A DNA stretch of 64,000 bases, taken from Sinotaia quadrata. Taxonomy: Eukaryota > Mollusca > Gastropoda > Architaenioglossa > Viviparidae. This document shows positions 49,911-59,880 of the stretch, piece by piece; within the stretch, counting starts at the first letter, position 1, and each line of letters opens with the position of its first letter. The notes below the pieces were generated by a model. The model saw nothing but the letters and a program-made list of their open reading frames with translations. It was not told where the DNA came from and searched no databases. The position numbers and the translations under genes were made by a program. The stretch covers positions 108,320,360 to 108,384,359 of the forward strand of contig CM054181.1 of the NCBI GenBank assembly GCA_028829895.1. The letters are read 5' to 3'.

Positions 49911-50120
49911 GAGGCGTTTATCTTGCCAAAGATAAAATGCCTCCTACAAATTATGTATGATAAAATGTAGAAGTCCACAATGAAGAAAAATTTACACAAA
50001 AAAAATTTCGACATTCCTAGAAATAAAGTGTGCAACTATTTTTCATATTTACAGGAAGGAATCCGTAGGGTTCAGTTAATTGATTAAACGACATTCTATC
50101 AGTACCGGCACTTGATGGCA
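49911..50120 (-). other. 3' untranslated part of the retrotransposon
   Basis: 210 bases between the Gag-Pol stop and the polypurine tract. The small frame at 49790-50035 crosses into the LTR and has no envelope features, so no env gene is present. Confidence 0.85.
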
Positions 50121-53100
50121 TCAAGCACGACTCATGTAATCTGCGCCAACATTCAAAGACCCTTTGATGTAATGAATATTTGCGTCATACTGTGTCAGAA
50201 ACAAAGACCAACGCATTAAACGGCTGTTCGTAAATTGCGCCTGTCCGAGAAAGGCCAACGGCTGGTGATCGCACTCAATGACAAAGGTTTTTCCGTACAA
50301 ATAGTTTTCGAACTTTTTTATGGCCCAAACTATTGCAAGACATTCCTTTTCACTGGTGGAATATTTCTGTTCAGTAGTTGTGAGTTTACGGCTTGCATAT
50401 GCAACTGGGTGTTTGGTGTCATTGTGTTCTTGTAATAACACTGCTCCTAATCCTGTGTTGCTAGCATCAGTCCTTAACAAGAATGGTTTTGTCAGATCTG
50501 GCAGTTTAACAACTAAATCTGAAGTCAGTCTAGATTTCAGTGTGTCAAAAACGTTTTGGCATGCATCAGTCCACACTACTTTTGTAGGCATATTCTTACG
50601 TGTCAAGTCAGTCAGAGGACATGCAATGGCACTAAAATCTGGTACGAATTTTCTGTAGTAGTTAGCAAGACCAAGAAAACTTCTAACTTGTGTTTTTGTT
50701 AGCGGTTGTGAAGTGTCCTTAAGTTGTGCTATCTTAGCTTCACTTGGCGACATAGTTCCATGACTCAACTTGTGTCCCAAGAAGTCTAAGGAGAATTGTG
50801 CTATTTCACACTTCGTAGGGCGGGCAGTGAGGTTGGCTTGTTTTAATCTGGCTAGTACATCTCGTAAGAGTGTTAAGTGCTCCTCCCATGTCTGGGTGCC
50901 TAGAATTAAATCATCCATGAAGTTCTCAACTCCACGTCCGTACAGTGGTTCTAACAATGACCGCATCATTTTAGAAAAAATGCTTGGAGCGTTTGAAACT
51001 CCGAAAGGCATAACTTTCCATGTGTAGTTTCCTACTGGTGTAGTGAAGGCTAGTATGTGTCGATCAGTGTCCTTGACCTTGATTTGCCAAAAACCGCGTG
51101 ACAAATCTATTTTGGTATAGTAATGAGCGTTAGCTAGCTTAGTGAAGATGAGATCCGGATCAGGAAGAGGTTCGGCACAAAACTCTGTCACTTGATTGAG
51201 TTTGCGGTAGTCTACGCAAAAACGGAACGAGTTATCACGTTTTTTAATCAACACGATGGGTGATCCGTAGGCACTGTCAGTCTTCTCTATGACCCCTAGA
51301 TCTAGCATAGTCTTAATCTCACGTCTAACGTCATCTATCTTAGCGTGTGGCAACGGATACGGCTTCAAACGTATCGGTTTGTTGTCAGTCAGCTTCAGTG
51401 AAAATTCTATTAAGTCTGTCAACCCTGGTTTGTCTGTCAGAGTAGATGAGAACTCATTAAGCAATTCATTCACTTCTTTTTTCTGTCTTTCTGTCAAGGC
51501 TTCATTTACCCTAACGTCTTTGACAGTTTCGTCCGTCTGTAGAGGACAGTTTGGTAAAGTACCAGTGACGCAATCAGTATCCCCCTCGTCTTCTGTAACT
51601 ATCGTCGCTACGACAAAATCAGCTTGAGTGGTTTGATCCTCACGGCTTATGTACTTTTTGAGTAGGTTAACATGAAAGATTTTCTCTCTCTTTCCTGTCT
51701 GCACCTTATAGTTCAGTCCCCCTAGCTTGGCGGTAACTACAAAGGGCCCCTTCCATTTCATCTGAAGTTTGTTATGTGCTTCAGGAAGCAACAGTAACAC
51801 TTTGTCATTAACTTCAAATTCTCTAGGTTTGGTGTGCTTATTGTAATATTCTGCCTGTCTAGACTGAGCTATCGTCAAGTTTTCCCGTGCTATCTTGCCT
51901 ATAGTTTCAAGACGGTTTCTTAAGTCAGTGACGTATGTATAAGTTGTCTTAACTTCGTCATCTGTCTTTTCATCAGTCCAAAGTGCCTTCAAAATCATCA
52001 TCGGTCCGCGTACAGTACGTCCGTAAAGTAGCTCAAATGGTGAGAACCCGGTGGAAGATTGTGGCACCTCCCTATATGCAAATAGTAGGGCAGGGATGTA
52101 TCTGTCCCAGTCTTTCGGTTTATCTGTGGCGAGCTTTTTAAGTGCTGTTTTTAATGTCCCATTGTATTTTTCAATCAGACCATTTGCCTGGGGGTGGTAT
52201 GGTGTGCAAGTAAGATGTTTGATGGAAAGTAAACGATTTACTTCCTTCATTACGTTGCCTATGAATTGACTCCCCTGATCCGTCAAAATTTCAGTAGGAA
52301 TTCCAACACGACTCCATAGACCGAAAAGGGCTTCGGCGACAGTTTCAGTATCAATATTTTTCAATGGTACTGCGTCGGCGAATCTTGTTGCGTAATCAAT
52401 AGTGGTCAGCACGTATCGATTACCTCTCGTTGATGTGGGTATTATAGGCCCAATCAAATCCAATGCTACGCGCTTGTAGGGTTCACTGATCAGTTCAGGC
52501 TCTCCTAACGGTGCGGGTCTGATTGAATTTTTAGACTGTGTTCTCTGGCATGTGTCGCAACTTAACACGAATCTACGGATATCGGCAGTGATGTCCGGCC
52601 AATAAAACTCACTTGTAATACGACTAGTTGTTTTTTGTACACCCATGTGTGCACCAAAAAGACTCTCATGACCTAATCGTAATACGTCATTTCGTTTGGT
52701 TTGTGGAACGACTAATTGTTTCCGAAATTCGTCTCCCACTTTCGAATAGCGGTACAATAAACCCTTTTTCAGAATAATGCACGCTTTCTTATTCGAATCG
52801 TCAGTGTTGACGTCACTAACAAGTACAGCTTGTCTGCGTAACTTGTCTAGTGTTTCGTCCTCAGCTTGTAATATTTTAATCTCGCTAACTGTTGCTTTAT
52901 CTACGGCTGGTGCGGCAGACATCGGTGCAGTTACAGATTTGTCTTTACTACTCGCTGCTCTGGTTACAGCGTTAACCAGTGGTGGTTCAGTTGAAGTTTG
53001 TTTTTTGCACGGCAAAACATACTTGCAACCAAGGATCACGTCATGCGGTGAGTTTTCCATAACTGCCGCTTTGACTGTTCCTTCTACAAAGTCTGAAACA

Positions 53101-54455
53101 ATCGAGACTTCAGCTACTGGTAAAATGTCTTGTTCGCCGTTTGCAAAGGTGACAGAGATTGTCTCCCCTGTGTAGTCGGTACGGTTAACTAATGATGCAT
53201 TTACAATAGCGTCTAGCTCACACCCTGTATCAAGCAAAGCGATTGTATCGTGACCGTTTGCCTGTACTGGTGTTCGATTCGACTTTTCTGTTTTAGGTGT
53301 ATGACTTTCTACTGCGTAAACCTTAGCTGTTTTCTTTTCAGGACATGTTCGTGAAAAATGGCCACTATCACCACAAGTGTAACATGCAAGATTCTTTTTA
53401 TCTTTCTGTTTGTCGGACTTGTTTTTAGTGTCGGGTTTAGATGTTTTATCATCACGCTCATTAGGTGCCTTCCCGTCATTTTTCTTATCCTTTCGAGTCT
53501 GCGGTTCGTTCGGTCGAGACTTGTTGTTCGCGTGTGCGTTCGAGAATTGAGAATGTGCGTCATCAAAGCGATCGGCGGCGTTGCCTATCTCCTCTAGCGT
53601 AGATTTTTCCCTTATTGCTAAGTGAATCAGTAGATCTGATTTGTATGACCCGAGAATATGGTCTTTTACCATTTCATCCCTAAGACCTGCGTACGTCTGT
53701 GGAGTTTCGGCTAGATCTATCCATCTTTGGAACAAGTCAGCTACGCGTCGTATGTACTGTGCGTGCGTCTCTGAACTGGCTTTAGTGGCCTGTTTAAACT
53801 TACGTCGGTATGTATCTGCTGTGAGTTTGTAACGTTTCAATAATGCGGCCTTGACTGTGTCGTAATTATCTGACTCAGAATCGCTAAGCTTATTGAACTC
53901 GTTTTTCGCACTGCCCTGCAATAATCCCGATAAATTTATCGCCCAATGTTCCGCTGGAATGTTCGTTGCTCTGGCTAACTTTTCAAACGTTTTTAAATAC
54001 GCGTCTATTTGATCTTTGTTCTCATCAAATGGGACCATATTTATCTTTGGAATGATATTTTCAATTCTACTGTGATTATTTCCATCGCTAGAACGCGAAT
54101 CACCACTGCTTCTGCGATCACGGTTTGGATTGGTAACTTCTAGTTTCTTTACTTCCCATTCTAACCGTTTTATTTCCGCGTCTGCGGCGATGCGTTTGGC
54201 TTCAGTATCCGCTGCGATGCGTTTTGCTTCTGTGTCCGCTGCGATGCGTTTAGCCTCGGTTTCAGCTAGTCTTTCAGCCTCTAACTTCTTAGCTTCGCGA
54301 TTAGCTACACGTTCCTCTCTTTCTATCTCTTGTCTCTCTTTTTCCGCTTTTTCCGCTTTCTCTAGCTCAGTTTTAATGTAGCTAGTCAGTTCGTCACCCT
54401 GGTATCCTATTAAGGAACCCTTCTTTTTCAGGTTTTCAATCTGCTCTAGATCCAT
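50121..54455 (-). CDS. gag-pol: Gag-Pol polyprotein, Gmr1-like (Gag-PR-IN-RT-RNase H), 1444 aa
   Basis: It encodes the structural and enzymatic proteins for retrotransposition in cytoplasmic particles and integration in the nucleus. Residues 20-107 are a charged coiled coil with three TEAKRIAAD repeats (66-92). About 140-302 is capsid, with a SCAN-like C-terminal part at 215-301. A Lys-rich linker precedes a CCHC knuckle (C358, C361, H366, C371). Protease has LLDTG (D409) and VILG (473-476). Integrase has H596, H603, C633, C636 and a D666, D726, E762 core (D-35-E), then a GPF motif (903-905); no chromodomain. Reverse transcriptase spans about 1015-1240 with KIDLSRGF (D1117) and FMDD (1179-1182). 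RNase H has D1330, TSEKE (1367-1371), D1396 and D1439. The start is the first ATG after an in-frame TAA 12 bases upstream. Unusually, Gag and Pol share one frame with no shift or stop. Confidence 0.97.
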   Translation of the reverse strand: MDLEQIENLKKKGSLIGYQGDELTSYIKTELEKAEKAEKERQEIEREERVANREAKKLEAERLAETEAKRIAADTEAKRIAADTEAKRIAADAEIKRLEWEVKKLEVTNPNRDRRSSGDSRSSDGNNHSRIENIIPKINMVPFDENKDQIDAYLKTFEKLARATNIPAEHWAINLSGLLQGSAKNEFNKLSDSESDNYDTVKAALLKRYKLTADTYRRKFKQATKASSETHAQYIRRVADLFQRWIDLAETPQTYAGLRDEMVKDHILGSYKSDLLIHLAIREKSTLEEIGNAADRFDDAHSQFSNAHANNKSRPNEPQTRKDKKNDGKAPNERDDKTSKPDTKNKSDKQKDKKNLACYTCGDSGHFSRTCPEKKTAKVYAVESHTPKTEKSNRTPVQANGHDTIALLDTGCELDAIVNASLVNRTDYTGETISVTFANGEQDILPVAEVSIVSDFVEGTVKAAVMENSPHDVILGCKYVLPCKKQTSTEPPLVNAVTRAASSKDKSVTAPMSAAPAVDKATVSEIKILQAEDETLDKLRRQAVLVSDVNTDDSNKKACIILKKGLLYRYSKVGDEFRKQLVVPQTKRNDVLRLGHESLFGAHMGVQKTTSRITSEFYWPDITADIRRFVLSCDTCQRTQSKNSIRPAPLGEPELISEPYKRVALDLIGPIIPTSTRGNRYVLTTIDYATRFADAVPLKNIDTETVAEALFGLWSRVGIPTEILTDQGSQFIGNVMKEVNRLLSIKHLTCTPYHPQANGLIEKYNGTLKTALKKLATDKPKDWDRYIPALLFAYREVPQSSTGFSPFELLYGRTVRGPMMILKALWTDEKTDDEVKTTYTYVTDLRNRLETIGKIARENLTIAQSRQAEYYNKHTKPREFEVNDKVLLLLPEAHNKLQMKWKGPFVVTAKLGGLNYKVQTGKREKIFHVNLLKKYISREDQTTQADFVVATIVTEDEGDTDCVTGTLPNCPLQTDETVKDVRVNEALTERQKKEVNELLNEFSSTLTDKPGLTDLIEFSLKLTDNKPIRLKPYPLPHAKIDDVRREIKTMLDLGVIEKTDSAYGSPIVLIKKRDNSFRFCVDYRKLNQVTEFCAEPLPDPDLIFTKLANAHYYTKIDLSRGFWQIKVKDTDRHILAFTTPVGNYTWKVMPFGVSNAPSIFSKMMRSLLEPLYGRGVENFMDDLILGTQTWEEHLTLLRDVLARLKQANLTARPTKCEIAQFSLDFLGHKLSHGTMSPSEAKIAQLKDTSQPLTKTQVRSFLGLANYYRKFVPDFSAIACPLTDLTRKNMPTKVVWTDACQNVFDTLKSRLTSDLVVKLPDLTKPFLLRTDASNTGLGAVLLQEHNDTKHPVAYASRKLTTTEQKYSTSEKECLAIVWAIKKFENYLYGKTFVIECDHQPLAFLGQAQFTNSRLMRWSLFLTQYDANIHYIKGSLNVGADYMSRA
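54180..54260 (-). repeat. 27-bp tandem repeat inside gag
   Basis: Three identical-sense units encode TEAKRIAAD (residues 66-92), and a fourth diverged unit reads AEIKRLEWE. Nine is not a heptad multiple, yet the segment is strongly helical and charged, so it likely lengthens a coiled coil used in particle assembly. Confidence 0.85.
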
Positions 54456-55054
54456 TTTACTGTCTTAGCGCTCTGGCTACAATAAGAATGTATCTCGTGA
54501 ATTGTGTGTTTTAACCGTCGGCGATAACTCCGCTTATCCCGAAAATAACTTTTAGGCTACAACCTTACAAAAATTATTTAATTTACTCAGAACACCTTCC
54601 GAAATAAATTACGCGTTAACTCTTTACACGTTTCACCTGCTTGTCACAGTGTCCGCTGTTCCAAGACTTCCGTAATGTCACGGCTCCTACCATACAACAT
54701 TACACATTATATCTAGCACCCTAAATATAATAGTCCGAAGTCTGTTACTACCGATAACTCTCCTAGCTGGCGGTATAACCTTCGACTCCTCACAATGAAG
54801 TACTCAGTAACACAATACTAAATAAATCATTCAATAGCTAACATGACATATTTAACTACGCTTAAATATATCAACATTAACTAACATGCACGCTACTCTG
54901 CAAAAGAATACATGCACATGTCACAACAAAAGCAAAGAAAATCAGTGATACAAAAATCAAAAGAACAATTGGCAATTCTGTTCGTTCGTTCGTTTCTAGG
55001 TTATGATGCGCCCTATGTATAAAAATGTTACAATTTACAATTTAATACATATCA
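54456..55054 (-). other. Leader (5' untranslated) of the retrotransposon
   Basis: 599 bases between the primer-binding site and the Gag-Pol start. It should hold the packaging signal. No long frame and no obvious repeat are visible. Confidence 0.8.
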
Positions 55055-55072
55055 ATCCCGGACGAGCCCCCA
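55055..55072 (-). other. Primer-binding site, tRNA-Pro type
   Basis: TGGGGGCTCGTCCGGGAT on the minus strand, two bases (AG) inside the 5' LTR. It begins TGG, complementary to the universal tRNA CCA end. The 18 bases equal the well-known proline-tRNA primer site of murine gammaretroviruses, as I recall it. That sequence is set by the conserved 3' end of tRNA-Pro, so this reflects shared primer use, not close kinship. Confidence 0.93.
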
Positions 55073-55074
55073 CT

Positions 55075-56620
55075 TGTTACGTTTCCAGTATTTATTTAAA
55101 GACCCTGCTTAGAATAATTAAAAGACTTTAAATATAATTAATTCTTCCTCTCATATTCTACGCAGACTGGTTGCTCAATTTATTATCTGACTAATTAAAA
55201 GTGCGTCTTGTAGTTCAGACGACAAATTTACAGACTAATAAACTGCGAACTTTTAGCTAGATTTGAAAACAGTTAAATCCCTCTAAATTAATATGCACTC
55301 GTCATCAATCTTTCTGCTCATCCGCCCCCATTCAAATCTAAGAATTAATCTAATTGGTCTATTGTGCATAGAAATCAACTACTAAGAGGTATTAACAAAG
55401 AAAATAAGATTTAATAAAGTTTAACAAATTAACAATAAATCGAATGCAACGCGAATAGTCTTCACTCTGTCTTTACGCGCCTATGCCTGATTTTTGCCAA
55501 TCTAAATTGCCAGAAAAGTGTTCCTTTGAGATCTGTACACTTGATTTTTGCACTTAGCTCTATTCTTGTATCCTTGGTCTCAACACTCAGTCATGCCGGT
55601 TCGTTCCCTCAGTCCCCCTTTAACGACACACGTGGTGCATAAGGAATGATGTCCCTTTGTTAGTGGCTAGGAACTGGAATTTTTGCAGCATGGCCCTCAG
55701 AGTGGATTTCGACACGCTTACACCAATAAGCTAATGCAGGTGAGGCATGGGTGAACATGAACCATGAGCCGACCTGTGGATGCAACGTGTTTGGATATAA
55801 TTCTCAACCTAACAGCCCTACTTAGGCATGGCTCAATTAAATGCGCTGAACAAAGAGTTTCGACCTCGCGTCGCTTACAATTAGATTTAGAAAAAATATA
55901 ATCGTCTCACATGTGTTCCATTTAACAGTCATGACGTATGAAGCAATAAAATAGATACAACGTTAAATTAATGTTCATACAAGGGGTAATTCAAGCCGAC
56001 AGAGCGCTTCACAATTTACAATTTAAATTACACGCAATAATTGAATTACATGAAGAATTCATATCGAGCGCAGCATTCTGGCTCTTAGTGAATTAAAACA
56101 ATATAAATTAAAGTACAGAAATGGAAAAATGGTTACAATAAATTTATATTCCGTAACATATAGGTTTTCAGCTATTTCTCTGAACCATGCTCAAGTGTAT
56201 ATGGAAATCATATAATACATAGCACAAATACATACTTAAACAATACATAGGCAAATACTATTAAATAAAATGATACCTTTGAGAGAAGTCGAAGGGTACC
56301 TTGATTCTCTATGGCGCCGGCTGCCTCTCACGACCCGAGTAAGCTGATGGAATTAGCTAAAATGTGCTCGAAGTGAGGGAGCGGAAGCGTGTGGGTACAT
56401 ATATAGAAAGGTATATTGCGTATCACGTGACTGTTCGCAAAGCATGTGGTTGGTTCGAGAACTGGACAATGGTCCTAAAGTTACATAACATCTTGACCTG
56501 TTCTAGAAGCACCTAGAAAAAGGAAGCTTTGAACAAAGGGCCAAGGGTTTCAAATATTCGAATTTGAAGTAAACAAGGCAAGTGGGTCACGAAGTCGGAC
56601 AATTTTATCAGACTGTGACA
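55075..56620 (-). repeat. 5' LTR (1546 bp)
   Basis: Upstream LTR in element direction, which should carry the promoter. It is identical, as far as I can see, to 48352-49897. Its left edge sits two bases from the primer-binding site and its right edge is followed by the ACGAG target duplication. Confidence 0.97.
56399..56405 (-). promoter_or_regulatory. Possible TATA box in the 5' LTR
   Basis: TATATAT on the minus strand, about 215 bases into the LTR, which would place the start of transcription near 56370. The position is typical of a U3 promoter, but the window's AT richness makes chance matches easy. Confidence 0.35.
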
Positions 56621-56625
56621 ACGAG
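56621..56625. repeat. Target-site duplication, right copy (ACGAG)
   Basis: Matches 48347-48351 exactly. Confidence 0.93.
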
Positions 56626-58224
56626 GGTCATGACCTTTCTATTACTATCTCGTAATTATGTGGGTATTTTAATAAACCGGACTCGCTTATGTCTCTTTTC
56701 CTCTTTTTGTTCTTTCTGTCTTGGCTAGATCATTTATAGTAATCAGAGACGATATCGTTTTGACATCTGTAGGCTGACCTTTTACCTCTGCAAGTGAACG
56801 CTTCTACACCTGGGTGTCTAAATCTGTTGAGAGAGGTCATCTGAGCCTGTCATTTGTTTTTAGTCAAGGTTACGAGCAACAATCGCCGGAAATGTGTTAA
56901 TAGATTGGCCACCGTCTCTACTCGAACTAGTGTAAGCTGTCTGGCACTTATCTTCAGCCTGCAGGCCTGTCTGGCAAATCGTACTCCACGGAACAACTGT
57001 TTTGTGAGAAAGTGTCCTTCGGGGGTGGGGGTGGGGCAGGGGAGGTGCACCCTACTATTGCGTAGTTCTGACTAACTTGAATATAATATAATCCTGCTGT
57101 CTTTACTATCTCTTCTCAATTTACTAGTAAGCATAGATTGCATATACTGCTGTTATATTTATTTCACAGTATAACGTATGTTTATTATTATGACTATTAT
57201 AATCCGAGAAGGGAGGGTTATTGCTTCAGCTCTATTCGCGTAGAAAGTTATCTTTGCAGCGCCTTTTGTCACCAATTATAGGCAATGTTTGTTAGTCACG
57301 CTTTCCGACTATTCCGTGCATTGACTGTACCTATCCAAGCTTAAGTATGACTTGAGGGGCAACACCACTGAGCTATAGAGAAATGAAGAGGACATTTAAT
57401 GCATTGCCTTCCGCCATAACGGCAACCCGACGGCGGGAAAAATATCTACAACATTCTTCAAAACACAGCCTGCAATAGCTACCGACATCATAACGCTCAA
57501 TGCCATAGGCACCAGATACAAGAAATAGAAGCTACATACTTCTACAAGAGCAAAAGATTCAACTTTCAACGCTACAGATACCAGACACACGAAATAGAAG
57601 AAATATAATTCAACAGGAACACAACTCAACGACACAAACAAAAAATAATTCACAAAGGAGAACCAAAAATGGCACAGCTCTCCAGCTCTTTGCCTCTGCC
57701 ACAGAAAATGACGAAAAACCACCACCACCACCAACGCAACACCAACCTATCTTCTCTCTCCAGAAAACAGTGAGGAGATGAAATCACCCACCCACCCACC
57801 CCCCGAAGCAACCCAAGATCGAGAGCATCTCACGATGAAAAGTCTACTAAGGAGACCGAGTAAAATATTCTACAGTGTAAGACTATCGCTTTACACACAG
57901 ACATTTCAGTGCTATTTCTTATCTGAGGTGATAGTTCTGATGATTTTTTCCCTTCCTGTTTGTATTGTGTTGAAATTTAATTATATTTATTGAATTATAG
58001 ATTCATAAATATATCGAAAACGGTTGATACCAAACGTATAGTTACCAATGACGCTATACTACCACAGGATTTTCAAAATGGCGGACGACTGGAGAAAGTA
58101 TCCTCTTTATCCACTTGTGTCCTCTGTATATAAAGAGCTCACGGGCAACACGTCCACCCATAAGCACACATATACACATACACACAATTATCTATTTTTT
58201 TTCTCTCTAACAACCTGGAGTACT
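56626..58224. other. Unique flank, no gene seen
   Basis: The minus frame at 57396-57734 is hydrophobic but overlaps a ~60-base imperfect duplication and has no recognised domain. The segment at 57804-57855 resembles 47596-47645. Confidence 0.5.
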
Positions 58225-58242
58225 TCAAATGACGTCATTTGA
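58225..58242. promoter_or_regulatory. 18-bp perfect palindrome centred on a CRE octamer
   Basis: TCAAATGACGTCATTTGA is its own reverse complement and contains the consensus binding site for CREB/ATF dimers. No gene start is visible beside it, so a regulatory role is unproven. Confidence 0.35.
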
Positions 58243-58949
58243 GGCAGTGGCTCTTAATGAAGTGAGAGCCGGAAGAGTAATTGTGGAGCATGATACCAAT
58301 GTTTATTGTCTCATTCATCCCTCCCATCCACAGTGCGCCACATTGGTATATTTTATTTGTTGGTTTATAAATTTTAAATTTTTACCTTGAAAGAATGATT
58401 CCTTCAATAACACAGCTTGAACGTTAATGTGTTTCCGATTTAAATTTGTGCTTTAAAAATGTATCGTCAAATAAAATTAATAATAAATTTATTTTTTTAA
58501 AATTCACAATCGAAATAGTTCGTTTTTTCATAATTTGTTCGTATACACATGGCTTCAAACTATTCCTAGACTTTCATATAGAACAAAAGACACCGTTCAA
58601 TAGGCATCAAACGCTTATAAAAAATATATAAAGATCAAGTTCACTTTTCTTTTTCTTTTATGATTAATAAACCTATATTTTCTCCTTTCTTCATGCTGGC
58701 ACACTCTCCACAAATTCGTTTCATGTCACAAGAACATTAATGATTATATCTCACTTCAATATCACAGAGGACTGACATCTTGGCTTTGACTGAACCTGAT
58801 GAAATTTCATCCACAATGAATCAATAAATCAACTTTTATTACTGGCAATAAGATGAAGGAAGGGCGCTAGGGTAGATGTGTCCTATGGTAAGGCCTTCGA
58901 GCCTCTAGGGAGAAGACACCAAGATATGTATACATCTGCAGGGGTGGCT
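58243..58949. other. AT-rich unique stretch, no gene seen
   Basis: No supported feature. Confidence 0.5.
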
Positions 58950-59085
58950 CTGTGTGTGAGTGTGTGAATGTATGCGTGTGATTGTGTGCATGTGTGTGTA
59001 TGTTTGTGACTGTGTGCATAATTGTGTGAGTGCGTATAACTGTAGGTTAGCGTGTCTGTGAGTGCGCGTGTGTTTGAGTGAGAGA
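58950..59085. repeat. Imperfect (GT)n tract
   Basis: GTGTGTGAGTGTGTGAATGT-type sequence, interrupted throughout. Confidence 0.8.
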
Positions 59086-59282
59086 GTTTCAGTATAAAAT
59101 AAGAATATTGTGTATTTGTTAGCACATATTTCCGACTCTTAAACATCCTCATCATCGGCATATCCTTTACATCAGTAAATTATCTTAGTGAATGGAGTGG
59201 ACATCAAAAGTGCACTACACTAGTCTGGGCTGATTATCTCAGTGAAAGAGACTAAAACACTAAATTTTAAATGATAAAGATT

Positions 59283-59880
59283 GTGAAAGACAGGTACTTC
59301 ACAAACCATTAGAAAAGTAGTCCACTGACGAAGACTATATAATAGATCATTACAAAGCAGTTCTCTGATAATGACTACATCATAGATCATCACAAAGTAG
59401 TCTATTAGCAAACACTACACACATATCATCACACAGTAATCCTCTGATAATGACTACATCATAAATCATCACAAAGTAGTCCATTAGCAAACACTACACA
59501 CATATCATCACACAGTAATCCTCTGATAATGACTACATCATAAATCATCACAAAGAAGTCCACTGACAAACACTACAAAAAATTGTCACAAAGTAGTCCA
59601 CTGACAATGACTACACCTTTCATCACAAAGTGGCCCACTGATAATCACTACCTCATCACAACGTGGCCCACTGACAAACACTAAACACATATCACAAAGT
59701 AATCCACTGATAAACACTACATCATAGATCATCACAAAGAAGTCCACTGAAAAACACTACAAACAAATCATTGCAAAACAGCCCACTGACAGTTATATCT
59801 CATAAGCAGTGTTGGGGGGGGGCTGACAAACACTGTACACAAATCACCATAAAGCAATCTACTAACAAACAATACAAATT
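59283..59880. repeat. Degenerate ~35-bp minisatellite, ~15 units
   Basis: Unit ATCATCACAAAGTAGTCCAC plus TGACAAACACTACA. A 72-base pair of units at 59391-59541 is duplicated almost exactly. Confidence 0.9.

Larger units (their letters stand above)
48352..56620 (-). mobile_element. Complete Gmr1-like Ty3/gypsy LTR retrotransposon (8269 bp)
   Basis: All parts of an autonomous element are present in minus-strand order: 5' LTR 55075-56620, tRNA-Pro primer site 55055-55072, leader, one Gag-Pol frame 50121-54455, a 210-base 3' untranslated part, polypurine tract 49898-49910 and 3' LTR 48352-49897. ACGAG target duplications flank it. The pol order is protease, integrase, reverse transcriptase, RNase H, which defines the Gmr1-like group within Ty3/gypsy (named for a cod element). 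There is no env: 210 bases remain after the stop. Identical LTRs, an intact frame and intact catalytic residues say it inserted very recently and may be active. Confidence 0.96.

Noticed and set aside
49790..50120. Possible env gene after pol
   Set aside because: Only 210 bases separate the stop from the polypurine tract, and the small frame there crosses into the LTR without signal peptide or transmembrane segment.
50235..53832. Several plus-strand frames of 60-132 codons inside the retrotransposon
   Set aside because: They are antisense shadows of the 1444-codon Gag-Pol frame.
57396..57734. 112-codon hydrophobic minus frame
   Set aside because: It overlaps an imperfect ~60-base duplication, has no orderly membrane segments or known domain, and lacks any supporting context.
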